Positions 46,157 through 57,485 of a stretch of 64,000 bases of DNA are shown here, piece after piece. The position numbers were made by a program, and so were the translations under genes. The notes under the pieces are model-generated. The model saw nothing but the letters and a program-made list of their open reading frames with translations. It was not told where the DNA came from and searched no databases. This DNA comes from Aradus depressus. Taxonomy: Eukaryota; Arthropoda; Insecta; Hemiptera; Aradidae. Within the stretch, counting starts at the first letter, position 1, and every line of letters begins with the position of its first letter. Where the stretch lies: positions 24,040,446 to 24,104,445 of the forward strand of contig OY759226.1 in assembly GCA_963662175.1 (NCBI GenBank), read 5' to 3'.

Positions 46157-48451
46157 ATAGCAGTTATACCCGGCGTTGCCCGGGGAACTTTGATTTTTCT
46201 CCCAATATCTTCTATAACGCTATTCAGTTCCTCGACAGTACATTCATGATGTTATAATTTTCAATTATTCATACGGAATAAGGCTTATAGTCCTTCAGCT
46301 GTTGTAACGCTAGTAAGTTTTTAGGACCCCTGGGCACCACAGCTAGTATGCGCCTTTCAACGGCGGAAGCCACACCTAGTGAATACTTAGCATCGCTGGA
46401 CGTCCTAGTCAGTGCGTACTTAAGAACGTTTGTGACCACAGCTAGTATGTGGCTTGCAACGCTGAGCACCACAGCTAGTACGTAGTTGGGAATGCTGGGC
46501 ATCATAGCTAGTATGTGCCTTGCGACGGCGGACCCAACAGCTAGTATGTAGTTAAATACGCTGGGCATTACAGTTAGTAAGTGCTTTGCAACAGCGAACT
46601 TCACAGCTAGTACATAGTTAGGAACGCTGGGCACTACAGCTAGTAAATGCCTTGCAACAACGGACCCCACAGCTAGTACGAAGTTAGGAACCCTGGGCAT
46701 CACAGCTAGTATGCTTTTGCAACGACGGACCCCACAGCTAGTACGTTTTTAGGAACGCTGGGCCCTACAGGTAGTAGGTGCCTTGCAACTGCGAACCCCA
46801 CAGATAGTATGTAGTTAGAACCACAGGGCATCACAGCTAGTATGAGTTTTGCAACGGCGGACCCCACAGCTAGTACCTACGAGTGAAATACGCTGGGCCA
46901 CACTGCTAGCGCCTTGCAACAGCAGACCCCACAGCTAGTACGTAATTAGAAACGCTGGGCATTACAGCTAGTAAATGTCTTATAGGTGCCTTGCAACAGC
47001 GAACCCCACAGCCAGTACATAGTTAGGAACGCTGGGGCTGAGCACTACAGCTAGTAAGTACCTTGCAACAGCGGACCCCACAGCTAGTACGATATTAGGA
47101 ACGCTGGACATCACAGCTAGTAAATGTCTTGCAACAGTGAACCCCACAGCGAATACATAGTTACTACTACTACATGTGAAATTCATGACAATCCGATTCA
47201 TGACAATTCGATCAACCGTTAATGAGCTAGCTCTATATTTATACTTAGTCCCCCCCCCCCCTCAACCCCGCCACCCGTTCAAAACTTCGGGACGCCACAC
47301 TCCTTATTTTTCTATTTGGCCTTCAGGAATAATATATGCGAAATTTCGTGGCAATACGACCAACCGTTAATGAGCTAACTCTATATGTATATTTAGCCCC
47401 CCCCACAACCCTCCTTCCTGTTCAAAATTTTGGGCCGTCACACACCTAATATTTCTATTTGACCTTTAGGAATACTACATGTGAAATTTCATGACAATTC
47501 GACCATTAGTTAATGAGTTAGCACTATTTATATACCCCCCTTACAACCCCCCCTCCCGATCAAAACTTTGGAACGCCACACACCTTATTTTTCTATTTGG
47601 CCTTCAGGAATACTCCATGTGAAATTTCGTGACAATCCGACCAACCGTTAAAGAGTTAGCTCTATATTTATACTTAGGCCTCCCCACAACCCCCCCTCCC
47701 GTTCAAAACTTTGGGACGCCACACACCTTTTTTTCCTATTTGGCTTTTAAAAATACTACATGTGAAATTTCATGACGATTCGCCCATTAGTTAATGAGTT
47801 AGCTCTATATTTATACTTAGGCCCCCCCACTACCCCCCCTCCCGTAAAAAATTTTGAGCCGTCACACCGCCTATTTTTTTATTTGGTCTTCAGGAATACC
47901 TACTACATGTGAAACTTCGTGACAATGCGACCAACTGTTAAAGAGTTAGCTCTATATTTATACTTAGGCCCCCCACAACCCCCCCTCCCGTTCAAAACTT
48001 TGGGACGCCACACACCTTTTTTTCCTATTTGGCTTTTAAAAATACTACATGTGAAATTTCATGACGATTCGCCCATTAGTTAATGAGTTAGCTCTATATT
48101 TATACTTAGGCCCCCCCACAACCCCCCCTCCCGTTCAAAACTTTGGGACGTCACACACCTTTTTTCCTGTTTGGCTTTTAAAAAGACTACGTGTGAAATT
48201 TCATGACAATTTGACCATTAGTTAATGAGTTAGCACTATTTTTATACTTAGGCCCCCCTTACAAACCCCCCTCCCGATCAAAATTTTGGGACGCCATATA
48301 GCCTATTATTCAATCGGGCTCAAAAGAATGCTACATGGGCAGTTTCATAAAAATCCGTCCAGCGGTTTGGGCGTGATGCTGGAACAAACATACATACATA
48401 CAAACAAACAAACAAACAAACAAACCCCGTTTCAGCTTTATTAATATAGAT
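46157..48451 (+). mobile_element. Helentron-like element (copy 2)
   Basis: Same parts in the same order as copy 1: hairpin head (46169-46184), 33/66-bp array (46300-47165), roughly 140-bp array (47180-48300) and a tail with ACAAACAAACAAACAAAC then CCCCGTTTCAGC. The shorter arrays show that copy number changes independently. Confidence 0.5.
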
Positions 48452-49344
48452 GAAAGAAGAACAATGGACAATGAAAAACAATTGGCGAAGATCAGCTGTT
48501 TGAATGGAGACAGTCTGAGAGTTGTTTAGGGTTAACACAGAGTAGTACGGAGATGAACCAAGGTACTTTTTAATTATTAATATATATATCTTTATATGGC
48601 GGTATATATATACATATATGCCCAAAATATAAAAAATTAAACAATGCCCACAGAAAAAAGACTGAAATAGTTTTAGAAAATTAGTTTTTTTAAAAAATTA
48701 AATTTTTTTTGTAAATAATTTTTTTTTTTTTTTCCACAGTTTTTTTCTATATAATGTAGGTTAAGTTTAATAAACTCAATTTTTTGTTCTCAATTCTATG
48801 CTATTAATTTTCCCTGTGAACCAAGTAAGATAAACCTTTGGATTAGATTTAATTTTTTGTCAAATTTAGAAAATTTGATGGCATCTCAGATTTTATAATA
48901 TATATATATTATATACTATTTACTTTTATTTATTATTTATTTTAGAAGAAATCCAAATGAAATAATTATTTATTTATTTTTTTTTTTAATACTTTCTTCA
49001 AAATAGCACGTCTTGAACTTTCGATATTTTTTTAGGGCCCTTTTCGCAAACTACTGTAGAAATCTAAATTTAGTAGAAGACCAACAACAATTTCTACAGA
49101 AAATGTGATAATATTTATTATTTGTTTATTTGATCAGTAATGTTTGTTTAGTAATTTTATTTTATTATTATTTTTTTTTTTATTATCACAATATATATAC
49201 CTCCCAGAGTCAGAATAAGGGTAGATACTACAGCCTTATTCAGTCCAAGAGATTCCCACCCAACCATGGTTCGAGATATACCACAAGCCTAGATCATTTT
49301 TCGAGGTTAAGAGGTTCAGAGAACTTAGCAGAAGCTTACATCTT

Positions 49345-49615
49345 TCTCACCCACTGAGGGCGTCGTTCAGCTAAAGAACACGGGTTCAAACCCGGCCGAG
49401 GCCCTTACATTTTTTATCTGAAAGGTAAATGAAACCTTGAGCACGCCATCCTTCGGATGGGACATTAAGCTATTGTTTCGAGCCAGGTAATCTTTAGATA
49501 CCCCCTACTCATGATGAATAAGCCTAGATTACCAAAATTTAAGACTCATAGAGTGACGGAAGAGCGATCTGGTAGTAGACAATATGACCTCATTGAAGCT
49601 CGGGCATGAGCCACA
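49345..49615 (+). mobile_element. SINE, diverged
   Basis: B box CGGGTTCAAACCCGG, the GTCCTTCGG-related block (CATCCTTCGGATGG) and tail CATGAGCCACAA are recognisable; the head is shortened. Confidence 0.65.
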
Positions 49616-49959
49616 AGCAAATAAAACAAACATAGGAATTTTTTAATAAAGATTCATAAGCGCTGACAAGACAAAAGAGATAATTGTGTTTGTTTTGGTC
49701 TTGTTGAGATAAACAAAGCCCACTCCTAGATACATAATAACTTCCACATTTCGTTATCTGTTATATTTTTTTAAAACTTTATATTAACCTGGAGTATCTG
49801 AGATTACATATCATAAATAATTTATATTTATATATAATTATTATATTAGATTGCATTTATTGTAGCCGATTTTTTTGCAGTTGACGGACCTATATAGCTA
49901 AGTGAATATGACTTATATATTACAGGTTACATTGTAATTGTTTGTGCTTATGGTTAGTT

Positions 49960-50100
49960 AGTTACTGTGACTCCCGGGCTTTAACTACGAGGCTATATCG
50001 CCTACTACCAGAGCGCTCTTTTATCACTCTGGTGGACATGAGTCCGACTCTACTATGGGAATCTTAAATTTTGCCTATCTAGGTTTATTCATCACACATC
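49960..50100 (-). mobile_element. SINE 3' fragment
   Basis: Tail and lower body only, starting with GTTAGTTAGTTACTGTGACT. Confidence 0.65.
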
Positions 50101-50311
50101 TGCTAAGTTCTCTTAACCTGTTATCCTCTTCGGACGATTTGACTGAAAATCTAGCGATAGGAAGAGTAATATAACGAAGTTGCCTCTCTCGAACTGGATA
50201 ACCTGCTATTTAGCAATAATTAAAAAAATTACAAAGAAAAACTTTGTGATTTTTCGTTTTGTTTTTAAAACAGCTGTCTTCTAACCTCTTTGTCTTTTAT
50301 GAGTTTGTTAT

Positions 50312-50530
50312 TGTGACTCATGCCCGGGCTTTTACTATGAGGTCATATCGCCTATTACCAAAGCGCTCTTTCGTCGCTCTGGTGGACATGAGCCTTACTT
50401 TACTCTGGTAGTTCTGAATATTGCCTATTTTAAATTTTTATTCACCTAGAATAGGGGTCTTAACGAGTACCTGACATCGTACAGGCTCGGGAGTTTCGCA
50501 TATCGTCCCTGTAGGTCGGCGTGCTCGGGG
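50312..50530 (-). mobile_element. SINE body and tail
   Basis: Runs from TTATTGTGACTCATGCCCGG to GTCGGCGTGCTC; the tRNA head is lost. Confidence 0.65.
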
Positions 50531-50792
50531 TAGCCTACCTGTAACGGACCAGCAGTTTTTTTTTGAGAAACACACCATCTAGAAAAAAGAAACTAACGCC
50601 ATTTTCCATATCTCAGTATTGTCTCTTGGGTGTTAGCATACAACAAGTTAGCATTTCTGCAACATGTTTACAGAAAGAACATTTGCACGACCGAAGGACA
50701 ATATTCATCTAACTGGTAGATGGCGTTAGTCTCGTTTTTCTCGATAACTTACATGATTCTCCGTTCCATGTTAGTTGGACCACCCTCTATGC

Positions 50793-51697
50793 CATATGTG
50801 GGCAACAACCGGCCCGTGGGCCGGATCCGGCCCGCTGTAAGATTTGGTCCGGCCCGCGAGACATTTTGAAAAACCCAATTAAAAAAAAAATAATATTACA
50901 CTACTTACTCACACTCACTCCAAATTAGGAAGATCGAGTAGGATGGGGTTTGTCGCTTGCTTCTGTGGAATCAAGTGAGCGAGCAAGGCGAGTGAGGAAA
51001 AATTCATGTCATCGCGTGTTTGTTTATGGTCAATAAATTTGCGTATTTTTTTTGTGATTTTAATGTGCGTGTTTGCGGATGCGATAGTATTCATGTGATT
51101 GATTGATAGTGTTACGACCGAACAAAATACATGCAAAAGGAACCCCTTCCCGAGAATAGTTGTGCGATTTCTACAAAAAATACCTCGAAGAAGACCATTT
51201 TCCGCAGCTTAGAAAATTTTCAAGAAGATTGATTTGTGCGTTTGGCAGTACTTATAAATGCGAACAGTTCTTTTCAATGATGAAAGTTAATAAATCAAAA
51301 CATCGTACAAGGCTCACTGAAGATCATTTGGAAAATTCTTTACGTTTTTGTATCAGTGGAATTAATCCAAACATCAATGGATTTGTTTCCCAAATTCAAG
51401 CTCAAATGTCTCATTGATTTCGGTGTCGCTACTTAACTTTCGTAGTTTGTAATAATTCCAAATTTCACGATTTAATTATAATATTGTACCTATTTTTTTT
51501 TCATTTCATTTTGTTATTTTAATAAATTGTATTATAATAACATTGTCTTATTATTTCATGTCTGATATCTATCGCTAAAATTTATGAACACTACTTTAAA
51601 GTCCGACGTTATTTCATTTTGAACCATCTACGCGGCCCGCGAACCTATTTGCACACTAAAGTTTGGCCCGCAACATGTCAAAGGTTGTCCATACATG
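50793..51697 (+). mobile_element. Internally deleted hAT transposon
   Basis: Short inverted ends (CATATGTGGGCAACAACC on the left; CATGTATGGACAACC read from the right) are flanked by an exact 8-bp duplication CTCTATGC (50785-50792 and 51698-51705), the size expected for hAT. Next to each end are GC-rich subterminal tracts with repeated GGCCCG. Only the 3' part of the transposase gene remains in this 905-bp copy. Confidence 0.88.
51160..51417 (+). pseudogene. hAT transposase C-terminal dimerisation fragment
   Basis: The 85-residue reading frame contains LICAFGSTYKCEQFFSMMKV, then KSKHRTRLTEDHLENSLRFC. This is the hAT C-terminal dimerisation motif (cEq.FS.mk..ks..R..lt..hl...lr). The rest of the transposase is deleted, so the fragment cannot transpose alone. 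It ends with a proper stop 280 bp before the right end of the element. Confidence 0.85.
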
Positions 51698-51812
51698 CTC
51701 TATGCCATCCTTATCCTCGTGGTTCTAGCTCTATAGTCTTTAGCTGTGTATCCTCTATTATCATGCCTTGTGTCTTCAGAAACCCTAATAACCTATGATT
51801 TTCCTGTTTCAG

Positions 51813-51904
51813 ATTACCAGATAGAGAAAGTCAAATGTCGGGCTTCCCTGTACATCCAAGTCTGGACCAGGCGGAAAATGGAAGGAAATCTCCCCTTCCT
51901 CCAG
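51813..51904 (+). CDS. Candidate exon 3 of the long aquaporin isoform
   Basis: This is a 92-nt exon with a good polypyrimidine acceptor (tttcctgtttcag) and a CAG|GTCAGT donor. It enters in phase 2 and leaves in phase 1. In the frame continuing from 13287 it encodes 30 open codons reading ELPDRESQMSGFPVHPSLDQ and then AENGRKSPLPP. One other frame is also open, so frame assignment depends on the flanking exons. The hAT relic ends 107 bp upstream and the intronless nuclease-like gene begins 1.2 kb downstream. No known domain was recognised; the segment is proline-rich and hydrophilic, suiting a cytoplasmic N-terminal tail. Confidence 0.5.
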
Positions 51905-52289
51905 GTCAGTTGAGAGGTTTTTAGTTACTAATATATAAGTATACGGGAGGTTATGTAATCAGTCAGAAATTTGCTGAGTTTTCATGAATTTCATGTTTTT
52001 TGACCTACTGGTTCCAAAAGACCACCAAGATTTCAGTAGAAAAAAATTAATGAACAAAAAAAATGTTTTTGTAGGTTTTTTTTTTAATTTTTAAATTTTA
52101 TATATTATAACGTTAATGGTTATAATTTAAAAAAATATGTGACTTGGCCATTATAGGACTTTGTTATATCCTTCCATCCTCAAAATCATCTCATACTAGC
52201 ATTACTGGGTATATGAAGTTTATGAGTTGGCGTCAGAGCTATTTTTTTGTTTCTTTGTACTTAATCGTAATTCTGAGAGTGATTTTCTT

Positions 52290-52720
52290 ATATTTAATAC
52301 CCAGTCCCCCCCCCCCCCCCCCCCCCTCCCGTTCAAAACGTTGAGACCTATTTTGCCTATTTTTCAATCTGGCTTAGAAGGATGCTACATGTGAAGTTTC
52401 ATGAAAATCCGTCTTGTTATTTAATATACATATCTCGTAAATTGTACTTTTGCCCTGGGGTAAAGTGGTCTCAATTTTTGTCCGATTTCGGCCAAAATCT
52501 AATCATGTAAGCTAACACCCCTTCATTCCAAATTTCAAGCTCATAACTACAATCGTTTTTGCAATTGTTGTATAGCGCTCAACTTTTCAATCATTTACAC
52601 ACACACAGACAGATATCATCGCGGAAATCGTTTTCAGAGGACTTGAAACGTGAAAATCCGTTGAAACCTGGGACTCGAATTTTCCCAAGATTACAATACC
52701 TCCTTGTACAATAGGCATAA
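52290..52720 (+). repeat. Helentron-like module fragment and another repeat
   Basis: Poly-C then CGTTCAAAACG..GCTACATGTGAAGTTTCATG matches the roughly 140-bp modules. The segment 52430-52720 (CGTAAATTGTACTTTTGCCC to the CACACACACAGACAGATATC tract) has an inverse partial relative at 54990-55110. Confidence 0.5.
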
Positions 52721-52774
52721 GAAAATACAATAAGACAAATAATGATATTTTAGAATAGGTGGACTAAGAACAGT

Positions 52775-53012
52775 CCGGTTATAGGAATAACTAATTGTAA
52801 ATACAAAACGGAGCTAGGAAAATAATGTTCCTGTGATAAACAAATATTTGTTCCTCAAATAATACGTCATGAATGTAACGTATATAATACATACCGGTTA
52901 TAGGAATAACTAATTGTAAATACAAAACGGAGCTAGGAAAATAATGTTCCTGTGATAAACAAATATTTGTTCCTCAAATAATACGTCATGAATGTAACGT
53001 ATATAATACACC
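52775..53012 (+). promoter_or_regulatory. Tandemly duplicated 119-bp promoter region with two TATA boxes
   Basis: Two nearly identical 119-bp units (52775-52893 and 52894-53012) lie head-to-tail directly upstream of the nuclease-like ORF. Each ends in TATATAA (52881-52887 and 53000-53006). The second TATA box is 62 bp before the ATG at 53062, leaving room for a start site near 53030 and a leader of about 30 nt. The near-identity of the units points to a recent duplication. Promoter function is inferred from position and TATA match. Confidence 0.55.
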
Positions 53013-53061
53013 ACGTCAAGAGCTGGGTATCCATTGTGCCAGATTTACTGGGAACAGAAAT

Positions 53062-54294
53062 ATGGGCAGTTTAGGTTTTATTCAATTTATTCTGGGCTTA
53101 ACATCGTTTGGTTCCATTTCCACTGATAGCCATAAAAATGGAGTCGAAGAGTGTGTTATATTCATTCACCAAGTAGATATTTTCTATTCAACTGACCGTT
53201 ACCCACCTCTCCTCCTTCAAAGAAATCACTTATGGGATTATAGTTATTCCAAGTTTACGATTCGTAATGGAAGGGCTGCAATTGTTCTGAAAGAAAATGA
53301 GGAAATATACCGAGGTTGCCCCGATGAATATGGTGCTAAGAATAAAATATATGCTAATCAAAAATTTAAATGTGGGAAACATTGGTTTTCAAGTAAGCTT
53401 ATTACTTTTACGAAAAGTTGGTACTGCAGTTATCTGCAACGCAAACCTGCAGGCATCAAGAAGTTCAGGCAGACGAACTGGTCAATCTTCTCTCCACTAT
53501 CTTTTCCAAAGAGTGTGCCGTGTGGACATAAAGACATCGGAATAATCATGGATCATGGATACGAGGTAAATGGGAAGTTTTTGTACGTTTATGAAACTTG
53601 TGTTGATCCCACGAACACTGCAATCTTCTATCTTTCGTATTCACTTACTAGAGAACAAATTGATGACAAATTTTATAAAAAAAGTGAGTACCACTTTTCT
53701 GAATTCGCACTTTCAAAGTTCAATAAAAAAACCGTCCGTCGTTACTTCGGAGTTAAAGCAGATGAACTCATAAAGAAAGGTTATCGTTTGTATCGCCATC
53801 CATTAGCAGCACCAGAAGATTTCATTTATGCAACACAGCGTGATCTTTTAATAGATAGCGGACAAATGACTTGGACGACATTAGTGTATGGCAACTTTCT
53901 TATTTTGGAGAATGTCATTAGATATTTTGTACGACATAGTGGTAGGAAGCTACAAATATCTACAGGCACGTCAGGAAAGACGTTGTTCACAACAACCAAA
54001 CAATACTGGTGGAAGCACGCCAAAGATGTAATTGCAGGCTTCGATGTCCTTTTTCTTCTTCACAACCACCCTTTCGAAGACGAAAACACAAATAATCTTT
54101 GTAAAACGATCTGCAAGAACATTGGATGGCCTGAAACTTCAGACGATTACATCCAAGGGCATATAGAATGTTGTGGTCCTGAGGACATGGAGGTAATACT
54201 AAGCACTTCTGCTATAATTCCAAAGACTGATAGTACAAGTGTTCTTGAAGGACCGGGATTACGGGATGGGATAATTCCAGAATTCAAATATTAA
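53062..54294 (+). CDS. Secreted DNA/RNA non-specific endonuclease-like protein, active site apparently lost
   Basis: This is a single-exon 410-residue ORF. Residues 1-20 look like a signal peptide. The layout matches the insect secreted endonuclease family (Serratia nuclease/EndoG fold): YRGCPD near 83-88, a Y.TC...FYLSYSLT strand block at 177-197, LAAPEDFIY at 248-256, NFLILENVIR at 278-287, TGTSG at 301-305, HNHP at 334-337 and a Cys-rich C-terminus (C347, C351, W356, CC370-371). The catalytic DRGH box should lie at about 243-247 but reads LYRHP, and the metal-ligand Asn of the N.GNW motif aligns with Val276. It is therefore probably a pseudoenzyme. It has its own TATA box and polyA signal and lies in an aquaporin intron on the same strand. 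Family call moderate, ORF reality high. Confidence 0.7.
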   Translation: MGSLGFIQFILGLTSFGSISTDSHKNGVEECVIFIHQVDIFYSTDRYPPLLLQRNHLWDYSYSKFTIRNGRAAIVLKENEEIYRGCPDEYGAKNKIYANQKFKCGKHWFSSKLITFTKSWYCSYLQRKPAGIKKFRQTNWSIFSPLSFPKSVPCGHKDIGIIMDHGYEVNGKFLYVYETCVDPTNTAIFYLSYSLTREQIDDKFYKKSEYHFSEFALSKFNKKTVRRYFGVKADELIKKGYRLYRHPLAAPEDFIYATQRDLLIDSGQMTWTTLVYGNFLILENVIRYFVRHSGRKLQISTGTSGKTLFTTTKQYWWKHAKDVIAGFDVLFLLHNHPFEDENTNNLCKTICKNIGWPETSDDYIQGHIECCGPEDMEVILSTSAIIPKTDSTSVLEGPGLRDGIIPEFKY

Positions 54295-54366
54295 GAAGAT
54301 AAAAAATGACTTTTGCTCTAATAATTATCGTAAATACCATTAATTGTTATTATACTAATTGTTATC

Positions 54367-54372
54367 AATAAA
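54367..54372 (+). terminator. Polyadenylation signal AATAAA
   Basis: The exact AATAAA hexamer lies 73 nt after the stop codon of the nuclease-like gene and is followed by T- and TG-rich sequence. It supports a complete transcription unit. Confidence 0.6.
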
Positions 54373-54404
54373 GTAGTTTTCATTGTTCTCTTTCGTTTCT
54401 TTTT

Positions 54405-54990
54405 CAACCTATTGACGTTCAGCCAAATCGGCCAAAGAGAAGGATTAGGGGATTTTAATCAATGTATAGACACGAAATTCCATATGTGCATTAAACCCTT
54501 ACAAGGATTACACTTTTTAATTTTCAACGGATTCAGCCAAAGGGGAAGGGGGCTCAAAAGTTTCAATAACTGTCGATGTAAAGAATGTATCGATTCAAAA
54601 TATAGGATAAGGATTCAGAAGCCACAATGTAAGTCCAATATTGAGTTTCAGCCCATTTTCAATATCATTGGTAAAGCAAAGATTAAAAATGAAATTATGA
54701 AATCTTAACTAATATAAACTAGTTTATGTGTTATGCGTGGAATGATGTTTGTGCATAACCTCAGAAGAACAACAGCCTAATGTTATTTTCAGTGAAATCG
54801 GCCGAAGGGAAGAGGGGATGAGAGCGAGGCTCAACTCACATACCTGCCGAAATAATGAATTTATCGAAACAACATTTAGTTTAAGGATTTAGAAGACCAT
54901 ATGTTAGTCAACTATTGATTATAATTAATAAATTCGTTGTGGGGAAGTACATCCCTGGTGATTCACGAACTACTATTTACTTTCTTGTAT
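54405..54990 (+). repeat. CTTCCCC-family fragments after the nuclease-like gene
   Basis: Modules at 54410-54650 and 54770-54990, ending GTTGTGGGGAAGTACATCCC. They begin about 40 bp after the polyA signal. Confidence 0.6.
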
Positions 54991-55707
54991 GTTACGACCA
55001 TTTTCGCGATGTTGTCTGTCTGTGTATCTGATTGAAAAGTTGTGAGCCCTCTACCACACAAACATTTGTAGCTACAATATTGAAATTTGGAATGAAGGAG
55101 TCACATGAAGAGTTTACTTTCAAATGGGCTTATAACCACTTGGAACATTTTTGGGGAAAATTGGGAAAAACAATTTGAGATACGAAGAAAATTTTCCAGG
55201 GTTCCCAAATTTTCCAAATATTTTGTATGTAAATTCGTCGATTTTACCATAAAATTTCGAAAATCTGTCTTACGTTTTGGAGAAGATACGGCCATTTTAA
55301 ATTTGGATATAAGCCCGCTTGATGAGAAACTATGGATATGAGCTATTTTGAAAAAAAAAATGGTTTTTGGGCTGTTCAATAAAAGCATCACATTTTCATT
55401 TTTTTTTTTTTCTAATATCAATAAAATTCAATGTATAAAAACATGGAACAGAAACACATACTTTTTTAAGAAAAAATAAAAGAAATCCACTTTTTTTTTA
55501 GGTTTTTTGAGCAATTTTCACTAATATTATAGGGTTAAAATCAAGAATAAAAAACTTGAAAAAAATAAGAAGTAGGCAGGTATTTTATACGAGTAGTTCA
55601 CCACAATCTTGTCAAGGCAGTCACATCCTATTGCCTCATCTACCTCATAATTGTCAGGCGATTCTAGGGTTACCTCCTTCCCCGACAATGAGCGGGCCGG
55701 GTGATTA

Positions 55708-56295
55708 GCCGGAGATAGGGGTAGGTACCACTGGAGATAGGGGTAGGTACCACTGGAGATAGGGGAAGGTACCACTGTAGATAGGGGTTGGTACCACTGG
55801 AGGTAGGGGTAGGTACCACTGGAGGTAGGGGTAGGTACCACTGGAGATAGGGGAAGGTACCACTGGAGATAGGGGTTGGTACCACTGGAGGTAGGTACCA
55901 CTGGAGGTAGGGGTAGGTACCACTGGAGGTAGGGGTAGGTACCACTGGAGATAGGGGAAGGTACCACTGGAGGTAGGTACCACTGGAGGTAGGGGTAGGT
56001 ACCACTGGAGGCAGGGGTAGGTACCACTGGAGATAGGGGTAGGTACCACTGGAGGTAGGTACCACTAGAGGTAGGGGTAGGTACCACTAGAGGTAGGCAC
56101 CACTGGAGGTAGGGGTAGGTACCACTGGAGGTAGGTACCACTGGAGGTAGGGGTAGGTACCACTGGAGGTAGGTACCACTGGAGGTAGGTACCACTGGAG
56201 GTAGGCACCACTGGAGGTAGGCACCACTGGAGGTAGGCACCACTGGAGGTAGGTGCCACTGGAGGTAGGTACCACTGGAGGTAGGTACCACTGGA
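55708..56295 (+). repeat. Mixed 16/22-bp minisatellite
   Basis: Units GTACCACTGGAGGTAG (16 bp) and the same plus GGGTAG (22 bp) alternate; the 22-bp form dominates on the left and the 16-bp form on the right. Open frames encoding YLQWYLPPVVPT-type repeats run through in several registers and carry no coding signal of their own. Confidence 0.9.
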
Positions 56296-56448
56296 AGTCT
56301 GAATCAAATTTATAGTGCAGTCGGCATTTAAGTCCTGTGGTGATTTGACCACAAGATTTTTTTTTTAATCAAGACCCTTTCGGCCTGACTGATTCCTTGT
56401 GTTTTACTGTAAGTACTTTGTCAAGTACTTGCCAGTCCCTCCCTAATT

Positions 56449-56606
56449 TCTTCACTGAGCCTACTTCAGCGTAGACACGATCGTATTCTTCACTGAGCCT
56501 ACTTCAGCGTAGACACGATCGTATTCTTCACTGAGCCTACTTCATCGTAGACACGATCGTATTCTTCACTGAGCCTACTTCAGCGTAGACACGATCGTAT
56601 TCTTCA
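56449..56606 (+). repeat. 38-bp minisatellite, four units
   Basis: Four almost identical 38-bp units begin CTTCACTGAGCCTACTTCAG; each contains the palindrome CGATCG. Confidence 0.88.
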
Positions 56607-56779
56607 CTAGTCGTTATGACTGATATCTTTTTTAATACTTTTTCTGCCCTCCCGAAAACTCGGTCGGCGGGAAGGAAACTATGTCCCCTCACCGGGAATG
56701 TAACTTGAATTGAATTGAGTAGGGATCTATCGATATAAGTAAAGTATCGATACTTTTATTTCGATACCAAGTCGTTATC

Positions 56780-57290
56780 GAATAGAATTATAGCCAGTAT
56801 CAGAAAATATACTGAATCGGTGCAACTTGGACGACCAGTATCTTTTATATCTTCATCGACTTTCTTAGTTGAAACCTACCTAAAAATATATTTTGTCTTC
56901 ACACATGGTAGACTATCGTATCTAATTGAAGCCAATCTACCGACATTGCTGTATCAATAAGTATTTTCTGAAAATATATTGAATCGGTGCAACGCGGACG
57001 ACCAGTATCTTATATATCTTCATCGACTTTCTTAGTTGAAACCTACCTAAAAATATATTTTGTCTTTACACATGGTAGCCTATCTTATCTAATTGAAGCC
57101 AATCTACCGACATTGCTGTATCAATATGTATTTTCAGAAAATATACTGAATCGGTGCAACTCGGACGACCATTATCTTATATATCTTCTTCAGCTATTTT
57201 TGTTAGAATCAACCTAAAAATATATTTTGTCTTTACACATGGTAGACTATCGTATCTAATTGAAGCCAATCTACCGACATTGCTAAAAAA
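56780..57290 (+). repeat. 167-bp tandem repeat, three units
   Basis: GAATCGGTGCAAC recurs at 56814, 56981 and 57148, an exact 167-bp period. A GATA/TATCGATA-rich leader precedes the first unit. Confidence 0.88.
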
Positions 57291-57405
57291 TTATAAATAT
57301 TACTATGTATTTATTTTGTGTTAAGTAACATTTTTCCGAGGCACCCCGTCACTAAATTCGACCCCCCCCCCCCCCCCCCCTTCCCCCCCCTCTCTCCCCT
57401 TATAC

Positions 57406-57430
57406 CGTTACATAATTTACGGACAGCCCC
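57406..57430. mobile_element. Orphan Harbinger-type terminus
   Basis: The sequence matches the right end of the element at 7508-8728 (CGTTACATAATTTACGGACAG followed by CCCC) and is followed by TAA. Poly-C runs precede it as in the full copy. The left end is missing. It lies 55 bp before the candidate exon at 57486. Confidence 0.6.
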
Positions 57431-57485
57431 TAATGCGGAAAGAAGGTCTCCCAGATTACCTCAGGACCGTAACAAATCCCCGTAG

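Noticed and set aside
48320..48625. 101-codon minus-strand frame with NKAETGFVCLFVCLYVCM
   Set aside because: It is the translated tail and ACAA microsatellite of Helentron-like copy 2; a similar frame appears at 21845-22132.
51813..51904. Alternative open frame YQIEKVKCRASLYIQVWTRR in the same exon
   Set aside because: It would need an incoming phase that the 13287 exon does not supply; kept only as a possibility if another upstream exon exists.
55527..56352. Proline-rich 254-codon frame and its neighbours on the minus strand
   Set aside because: Three registers are open at once through a 16/22-bp minisatellite, as expected of a repeat and not of a gene.
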